Source: Eubacteriales bacterium
GTDB taxonomy: Bacteria > Bacillota > Clostridia > Lachnospirales > Lachnospiraceae
Reading direction: 5' to 3'
Assembly (NCBI GenBank): GCA_030536855.1
Contig: JAUNPK010000012.1
Coordinates: 1 to 64,000, forward strand
Length of the DNA stretch: 64,000 bases
Shown here: piece by piece, positions 59,718 to 64,000 of the stretch
Position numbering within the stretch: the first letter of the stretch is position 1
Layout: each line of letters starts with the position of its first letter
The notes under the pieces: model-generated
The model's database searches: none
What the model was told of the DNA's origin: nothing
Seen by the model: the letters and a program-made list of their open reading frames with translations, nothing else
Made by a program: the position numbers and the translations under genes

Positions 59718-61313
59718 TTATTTTTTTATTACATCTTTCACCGAGATACATGAATTATCTCCTGCGGCATGGGTAACGCTAAAATACATATCTACCTGAC
59801 CATCATGCACTGCCCAGAAATCATCTTTAAAATGCATATAGAGGTTACTATTACTGTCAATAAGCGCCTTAAACTTGTCCGCAGTAGTGGTCTTGCCTGC
59901 TATTGCATAAGAGCTACACTGATATATTTCATCTATTACGCTATCATTCACACCACCCTTATAGTCTGTGGTATAATCTCCGTTTCCAACCTTCTCACAG
60001 TATGCATCTATATCAACAATATCTGACAACTGATATTTTTCGCCTGTCTGCATATTAATATTGTAAATATTAACATAGTTATTAGGATGCATTGCACCTG
60101 TATAGTATTCGGAACCGGATATCTTAATAGATAAAAGGTTCTCATTCTGAACAAGTATTTCCACATTACACTCGGCAGAGCTCAAACCCGAAACATCAGA
60201 TTCCGGCGCCAGTACTTTGTTCCATTCATCAATATTTGGATTATCCCATCCTTCAATCTGAATATAATTGTATGTAATATTGGTTCCGACATTCTTTGAT
60301 ACATTCTTGATTTGATAGGTAGTCTCTGACGTTTTATCTATTTCAACGCTATTATTATCATCCTTTGAATCATTTTCATTAAATACATAGTACTCAACTT
60401 CAATAGCTTTTTTATCATTTTCTTCAATTTTATCATTATCATTAAATAATGCGTATCCTCCCACAGCTGCACCTGATATTACAGCAGCTCCGGCAACACC
60501 TATCAGAATCTTTGCAACCAGAGATAAACCCCCTTTTTTGGCAGTCTGCTCTACTGCTGCCACAGCAATATTTTTGACAATTGTATTCTGTACAGACTTC
60601 TGTACAGAAGCAACCCCGCTCTTAGCCATAATTGCTGCACCTGCCTGATTAAGAACAGCAGCAGATACTGTGGTTGCCTTAAACTCTTCCTTAAACAGCC
60701 AGAAAAGAAACGGAATAAGTGGGAAGCAGTACAGTTTTGTACCTCTTTTTTCAAGATCCTCAACTTTCTCTTTTATGTTCTTTCTTGCATAGTTAAGACG
60801 GCTTTTAATTGTATTTTCCGAACATTCACAAGCTGTTGCAATATCTTTTACACTCATTTCATCAAAATAATAAAGTATTACCGCTATGCGTTGCTCTTCT
60901 GAAAGACCGTTGATTATCTCCATAACAAGACGCTTGGTTTCTGAATAATCCATCTGCTCATCCGGACGAAACTCAATGTTCTCATCCTCAAACTGCAGCT
61001 CCGGTGCATCTTCATCCTCTGACTCCATCTCTGAGAAAAGCATTGGCTTCTTCTTTCTACGATAATTCTTCGCCCTGTTGGAAACAATTACATCTACCCA
61101 TCCCTGGAAATTTCCCGTTGAAAATGTGTTTATATTCCTAAATACAGCCACATAGGAATCCTGAAGAACATCTTCAATCGCTTCCTCTCCTTCTTTAACA
61201 AGTATATTCTTTGCCACAAAATATGCTGTCTTAATAGTTTCCTTATATAATCTTGAAAATGCGTTAGCATCCCCATTCTGAGCCAGTCTTATATCTTCAT
61301 TACTTACTGCCAT
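59718..61313 (-). CDS. ECF sigma factor fused to membrane-spanning RsiV-like domain
   Basis: 531 residues; ATG 61313 is 9 bases from AAAGGAG. Sigma region 2 at about 15-85 (VLQDSYVAVFRNINTFS, FQGWVDVIVSNRAKNYRRKK), sigma region 4 at 135-180 (LSEEQRIAVILYYFDEMSVK, IATACECSENTIKSRLNYAR). Then a linker, one membrane helix (266-290, SLVAKILIGVAGAAVISGAA) and an external beta-rich domain, 300-531, resembling DUF4163/DUF3298 of RsiV (TYNYIQIEGW, MHPNNYVNIYNINMQTGEKY). Sigma factor and anti-sigma-like sensor are thus one chain. Release by proteolysis would be needed to free the sigma part (inference). Confidence 0.87.
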   Translation of the reverse strand: MAVSNEDIRLAQNGDANAFSRLYKETIKTAYFVAKNILVKEGEEAIEDVLQDSYVAVFRNINTFSTGNFQGWVDVIVSNRAKNYRRKKKPMLFSEMESEDEDAPELQFEDENIEFRPDEQMDYSETKRLVMEIINGLSEEQRIAVILYYFDEMSVKDIATACECSENTIKSRLNYARKNIKEKVEDLEKRGTKLYCFPLIPFLFWLFKEEFKATTVSAAVLNQAGAAIMAKSGVASVQKSVQNTIVKNIAVAAVEQTAKKGGLSLVAKILIGVAGAAVISGAAVGGYALFNDNDKIEENDKKAIEVEYYVFNENDSKDDNNSVEIDKTSETTYQIKNVSKNVGTNITYNYIQIEGWDNPNIDEWNKVLAPESDVSGLSSAECNVEILVQNENLLSIKISGSEYYTGAMHPNNYVNIYNINMQTGEKYQLSDIVDIDAYCEKVGNGDYTTDYKGGVNDSVIDEIYQCSSYAIAGKTTTADKFKALIDSNSNLYMHFKDDFWAVHDGQVDMYFSVTHAAGDNSCISVKDVIKK

Positions 61314-61476
61314 TATCGTCATCTCCTTTGTATTTATTGTGTCCTGATAAATCCATTCTGTCCTTTTTCCATTCGGATATGGCTGTTAATATATTATTCC
61401 ATATTCTTTCACGAACTTCGTCTGACAATTTACAATCACATTGTACATCATACATTATTTGTTTTAAAGTTACCAT
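61300..61476 (-). CDS. Small protein upstream of the sigma factor
   Basis: 58 residues from ATG 61476, nine bases behind AAAGGAG: MVTLKQIMYDVQCDCKLSDE, VRERIWNNILTAISEWKKDR. It overlaps the sigma factor start by 14 bases, so the two are coupled. The Cys pair CDC and amphipathic helix suggest a small regulator or partner; no family recognised. Confidence 0.6.
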   Translation of the reverse strand: MVTLKQIMYDVQCDCKLSDEVRERIWNNILTAISEWKKDRMDLSGHNKYKGDDDNGSK

Positions 61477-61490
61477 AGGCCATCACTCCT

Positions 61491-61764
61491 TTACTTTTCA
61501 CTTATTTTGTCTCTAAGCGATCCTAACATGTTCATTCCCATCTCCTTGTTACACTCAAATATAACCTTATCTGCGTACATAGATTTCTTTCTGCTGCTTG
61601 GCTCTTCATAAAGTAATCATAGATGCAGGTCCTACTGCTTCTATTGCATCATTCATAACTGAGGTTCCAAAACTTTCATTTCTGCGATTTCTTGCTGAAT
61701 GTAAATTCATAAACTGTGTTGCTACATCCATTCCTGATGGTATTGTACGATTAAATAAACTCAT
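61491..61764 (-). pseudogene. Small ORF with one-base frameshift
   Basis: ATG 61764 behind AAAAGGAG reads MSLFNRTIPSGMDVATQFMN ... AIEAVGPASMITL then stops at 61606. Removing one T from ACTTTATG near 61610 joins it to YEEPSSRKKSMYADKVIFEC and GMNMLGSLRDKISEK ending at 61491, 15 bases before the next start. The join reads as one protein of about 91 residues. No family known. Either a phase-variable or decayed gene, or an assembly indel at a short T run. Confidence 0.5.
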
Positions 61765-61896
61765 AATATATTCTCCTTTTCTTTATCCAAATTATTTTTA
61801 TCAGGCCTCTCTCCTGCCCTTCTGATATATACAACAACCGAACTTGTTGTTAGGTTTTAAAGTTTTAAAAAAAAATTATTTATTATTATGTTCGGA

Positions 61897-61928
61897 TTGT
61901 TAACTTATTGCAAATTACAGGTTCATAA
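61897..61928 (+). promoter_or_regulatory. BirA operator, partly degenerate
   Basis: TTGTTAAC (61897-61904), 15-base spacer, GGTTCATAA (61920-61928). The BirA consensus is TTGTTAACC-N14/15-GGTTAACAA, so the left half is intact and the right half has two or three changes. It lies 14 bases before the bioB remnant. Confidence 0.65.
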
Positions 61929-61942
61929 GAAGAGGAGGGCGT

Positions 61943-62355
61943 ATGCTAAAACTGGCAAAAGAGATTGTAAATGGAAGAAGATTGCTAAGAGGGGATAATA
62001 CAGATTGTCTGTTAACCGCCGATTTACAGGAGTTGTGTAACGGAGCAGATTATATCCGAAAGGAATTATAATTCAAAATGCAGGACTTGAGCTGTGTACA
62101 GGTGGCATTATTGGCATGGGAGAGAGTTGGCAGGACCGCATCAGCATGGCATTTTCCATCGCTGAATTAGGAATACAGTCTATTCCAATCAACGCATTAA
62201 TTCCGGTAAAGGGCACCCCTTTCGGGGACCTGGAACCGATAAAGAAGGAAGATATTCTTCGGACGGTGGCAATCTTCAGATACATTAATCCTACAGCAGA
62301 TATCAGAATAGCCGCAGGAAGAAGTTATTTTGAGGATGGCGGAAAAGAGTTGTAA
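61943..62355 (+). pseudogene. bioB: Biotin synthase (bioB) with large internal deletion
   Basis: ATG 61943 behind GAGGAGGGC gives the BioB N-terminus (LAKEIVNGRRLLRGDNTDC ... ADYIRKEL), then a stop. From about 62070 the C-terminal half follows in another frame: AGLELCTGGIIGMGESWQDR, LGIQSIPINALIPVKGTPFG, IRIAAGRSYFEDGGKEL. About 130 residues, including the radical-SAM CxxxCxxC cluster, are gone. Cannot make biotin. Confidence 0.85.
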
Positions 62356-62379
62356 AGAAAGCGGAGGAATAAGCAAGAC

Positions 62380-62514
62380 ATGGTTAACAATAATTTTTCA
62401 GAAAAGACAAAGGATATGGTACTCATTGGTTTTATGGCAGCTCTCATTTGTGTAATGGGACCATTGTCTGTTAATTTACCATTTACAGCGGTTCCTATAT
62501 CACTTACCCTCCAG
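62380..62514 (+). pseudogene. bioY: Biotin transporter bioY, N-terminal fragment
   Basis: ATG 62380 behind GCGGAGGAATAAG: MVNNNFSEKTKDMVLIGFMA, ALICVMGPLSVNLPFTAVPI and SLTLQ match the BioY start (first helix and the family's FTAVPISLTLQT motif). Homology ends after CTCCAG near 62514, where the convergent hydrolase 3' end takes over. Loss of both bioB and bioY means biotin must enter another way. Confidence 0.8.
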
Positions 62515-63468
62515 AAATGCGAATACCATGTGATAAAACCTTAATCTTGCTTCTTTATCCCCATTGAAAATTTCATGTCTGGTTTTTTCAAAAAAGAAAC
62601 ACCCGGTTGCATTAATCATTTTTGCAAATTTCTCTATACTGCCGATGTTAATCCGATTATCATCTTCCGCATATAGAATAATTATTGGCCGTGTGATATT
62701 TTGGATATTCTTCTTATTTCTGATGAAAAATGTATTTTTACAGGCCGCGTAAAGCCAATTGTAATCAGCGCCCCATGTCTGATATTTACAATTACTCCTG
62801 CGCATATTCATTATGTAGGAATATCTGTTTTTTGATTTGCAGCTGCTATTTTCAAAATTGTCATATGGGCAGAAATCCCCTTCTCCTGTTGCATATTTTG
62901 TTCCATTGCCTAACCGCTTTTCAAATGATGCAATAAGATAAGCCAAGGATAAAGGTACCTTACCTGTATTTACTTGTATCATTGGCGATGACAGCACTGC
63001 CTTTCTAAAATCATTAGGATATTCTTCCATATATCTGGCGACTATGGCTCCACCCATTGAGTGTCCGAATATATAATTGTTATTTTTTGATTTTGATATC
63101 TTGTTAACAAAGAGTACATGAAGGTCTGCGATGTAATCATGAAAATCCTCCACGTCAACTTTACATCCATTGCTCAATTTGCGATGAGAACATCCATGTC
63201 CTCTCAAATCAGGTATAAATACGGTATAATTATTAACCAGCAATATATAAATCATTTCGCTGTATTTCTGGGCGAATTCACTGAATCCATGTACGATAAG
63301 AATATTTCCTTTTGAATTTTCTTTTTCATACACCCTGTAACTGATAGTTGTTCCGTCATATCCACAGAAATAATCAATTTTTTCATAAGTCCTGAGATAC
63401 GGTTCCACATTTTTACACATCATGGATATATATCCCTCTTCTGTTTGTATTAACTCTTCCCCTCGCAT
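62500..63468 (-). CDS. Alpha/beta hydrolase, lysophospholipase-like
   Basis: 322 residues. Oxyanion region LIVHGFSEFAQKY, nucleophile elbow FGHSMGGAIVA, Asp in LYAEDDNRI and His in KTRHEIFNG: the Ser-Asp-His triad of monoacylglycerol lipase/lysophospholipase type (Hydrolase_4). No signal peptide. The last four codons (LEGK-stop) fall in sequence belonging to bioY, so the native end was replaced at the junction near 62514; the catalytic core is intact. Confidence 0.87.
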   Translation of the reverse strand: MRGEELIQTEEGYISMMCKNVEPYLRTYEKIDYFCGYDGTTISYRVYEKENSKGNILIVHGFSEFAQKYSEMIYILLVNNYTVFIPDLRGHGCSHRKLSNGCKVDVEDFHDYIADLHVLFVNKISKSKNNNYIFGHSMGGAIVARYMEEYPNDFRKAVLSSPMIQVNTGKVPLSLAYLIASFEKRLGNGTKYATGEGDFCPYDNFENSSCKSKNRYSYIMNMRRSNCKYQTWGADYNWLYAACKNTFFIRNKKNIQNITRPIIILYAEDDNRINIGSIEKFAKMINATGCFFFEKTRHEIFNGDKEARLRFYHMVFAFLEGK

Positions 63469-63587
63469 GACTTACCTGCCACTTTCTAATATTTTCAGAT
63501 TCATTATCTTCTAATTTTATGGGCATATATGTAAAACTCGCTATCACCGATTTGTAAAAAATGCATAATCTCTGTGTAAAAATCGCA

Positions 63588-64000
63588 TCATCCATGAACC
63601 TTTTTTCTAACTAACCAAAAACATATAACCTGCATAACTATGGTTATAGCCCATGATGCCGGATATGATATAAATAATACATACAGCGATCTGTTATATG
63701 GAAATATTCCAAATATCCATACTATTCTTGTTCCAACGGTTCCGATTACCGATAATATCATAGGAACGGCAGAATATCCCATTCCTCTCAATGCTCCGGG
63801 AAACAAATCCATAATTCCACATAAAAAATATGGAACTGTTGATATTGAAAGAATCTCCATGCCACATTTTATTACTTCTGTTTCATTTGTATATATCCCC
63901 AAAATCTGATGTCCAAAGACGTATGCTCCACATCCCAATACAACCGAAACTACAACCGTTATAATCATACAATCAATAAGTACACGGTCCATACGTTTAT
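63588..64000 (-). CDS. MATE-family efflux transporter, C-terminal part (runs off window)
   Basis: Open to the window edge; at least 137 residues. Four to five helices with GIYTNETEVIKCGMEILSIS, PYFLCGIMDLFPGALRGMGY and SYPASWAITIVMQVICFWLV, the second half of a MatE domain pair. Drug/Na+ or H+ antiporter at the membrane. The start and first half lie beyond 64000. Confidence 0.85.
   Translation of the reverse strand, partial: KRMDRVLIDCMIITVVVSVVLGCGAYVFGHQILGIYTNETEVIKCGMEILSISTVPYFLCGIMDLFPGALRGMGYSAVPMILSVIGTVGTRIVWIFGIFPYNRSLYVLFISYPASWAITIVMQVICFWLVRKKVHG

Noticed and set aside
63413-63595. 60-residue minus ORF between hydrolase and MATE genes
   Set aside because: No binding site, overlaps the hydrolase start and has no recognisable features.
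1-64000. CRISPR array
   Set aside because: No series of regularly spaced identical repeats was seen; the repeats present are palindromes or isolated pairs.
1-64000. Alternative genetic code to explain in-frame TGA codons
   Set aside because: TGA is used as a normal stop by several intact genes (for example PadR), and other broken genes have TAA stops or frameshifts.

Overview
The window looks like a low-GC Gram-positive gut-type anaerobe of the class Clostridia, most likely Lachnospiraceae. This is inferred from the AT-rich composition, strong AGGAGG-type ribosome binding sites, classic sigma-A promoters, and families common there: DUF6061, zinc-dependent phospholipase C pairs, TGD-type wall-anchored surface proteins and IS200/IS605 elements with TnpB. 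No rRNA or taxonomic marker is complete, so the genus is left open.

Layout. 1-2.65 kb: a secreted nuclease, a tRNA-Gly(CCC), a palindromic MITE-like element with an 11-bp target duplication, and three broken genes (YmaF, Fic, P-loop kinase). 2.84-23.6 kb: an accessory island bounded by two tuf (EF-Tu) 3'-end remnants. It holds a tight operon of a DNA methyltransferase, a double-GHKL ATPase/histidine-kinase-like protein and a receiver-like protein (3.3-9.3 kb; the best candidate here for an undescribed conflict system). It also holds many decayed genes, a PadR/flavodoxin/ferredoxin operon, an AbiE toxin-antitoxin pair with a promoter flanked by two inverted repeats, a DUF262/HNH (GmrSD-like) gene, half an HsdS, a RhuM scrap and the 3' part of a tyrosine recombinase. 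23.7-28.5 kb: an operon for an amino-compound permease, a class III aminotransferase, an iron alcohol dehydrogenase and a cytidylate-kinase-like protein behind a leader hairpin. 28.7-38 kb: a six-hairpin glycosidase, nitroreductase, cation/proton antiporter, and an ABC-2 exporter divergent from a two-component system. 38-43 kb: an SGNH esterase, an MBL hydrolase, two Gfo/Idh/MocA oxidoreductases, a Dabb protein and two damaged genes. 43.0-45.0 kb: an IS200/IS605 element (TnpA, TnpB, probable omega-RNA). 45-53 kb: two large anchored surface proteins, a lipoprotein with a Cys-rich tail, and an MFS-LuxR fusion. 53-59 kb: two ZnPLC-like proteins around an MFS permease, plus housekeeping-type enzymes. 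58.9 kb: an unidentified structured RNA with its own promoter. 59-64 kb: an MBL hydrolase, a membrane-tethered ECF sigma factor with small upstream ORFs, wrecked biotin genes (bioB, bioY), a lysophospholipase-like hydrolase and a MATE exporter that runs off the window.

Two themes run through the window. One is defence and genome conflict (methyltransferase-GHKL-receiver operon, AbiE, DUF262 nuclease, HsdS and RhuM scraps, TnpB). The other is decay: about fifteen genes are broken by single-base frameshifts, nonsense codons, internal deletions or truncation. A palindromic repeat with the core GGGGTCAGACCCC occurs three times, twice as an intergenic terminator-like hairpin and once inside the last codons of a glycosidase gene. 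All family assignments come from reading sequence motifs; no database search was run.
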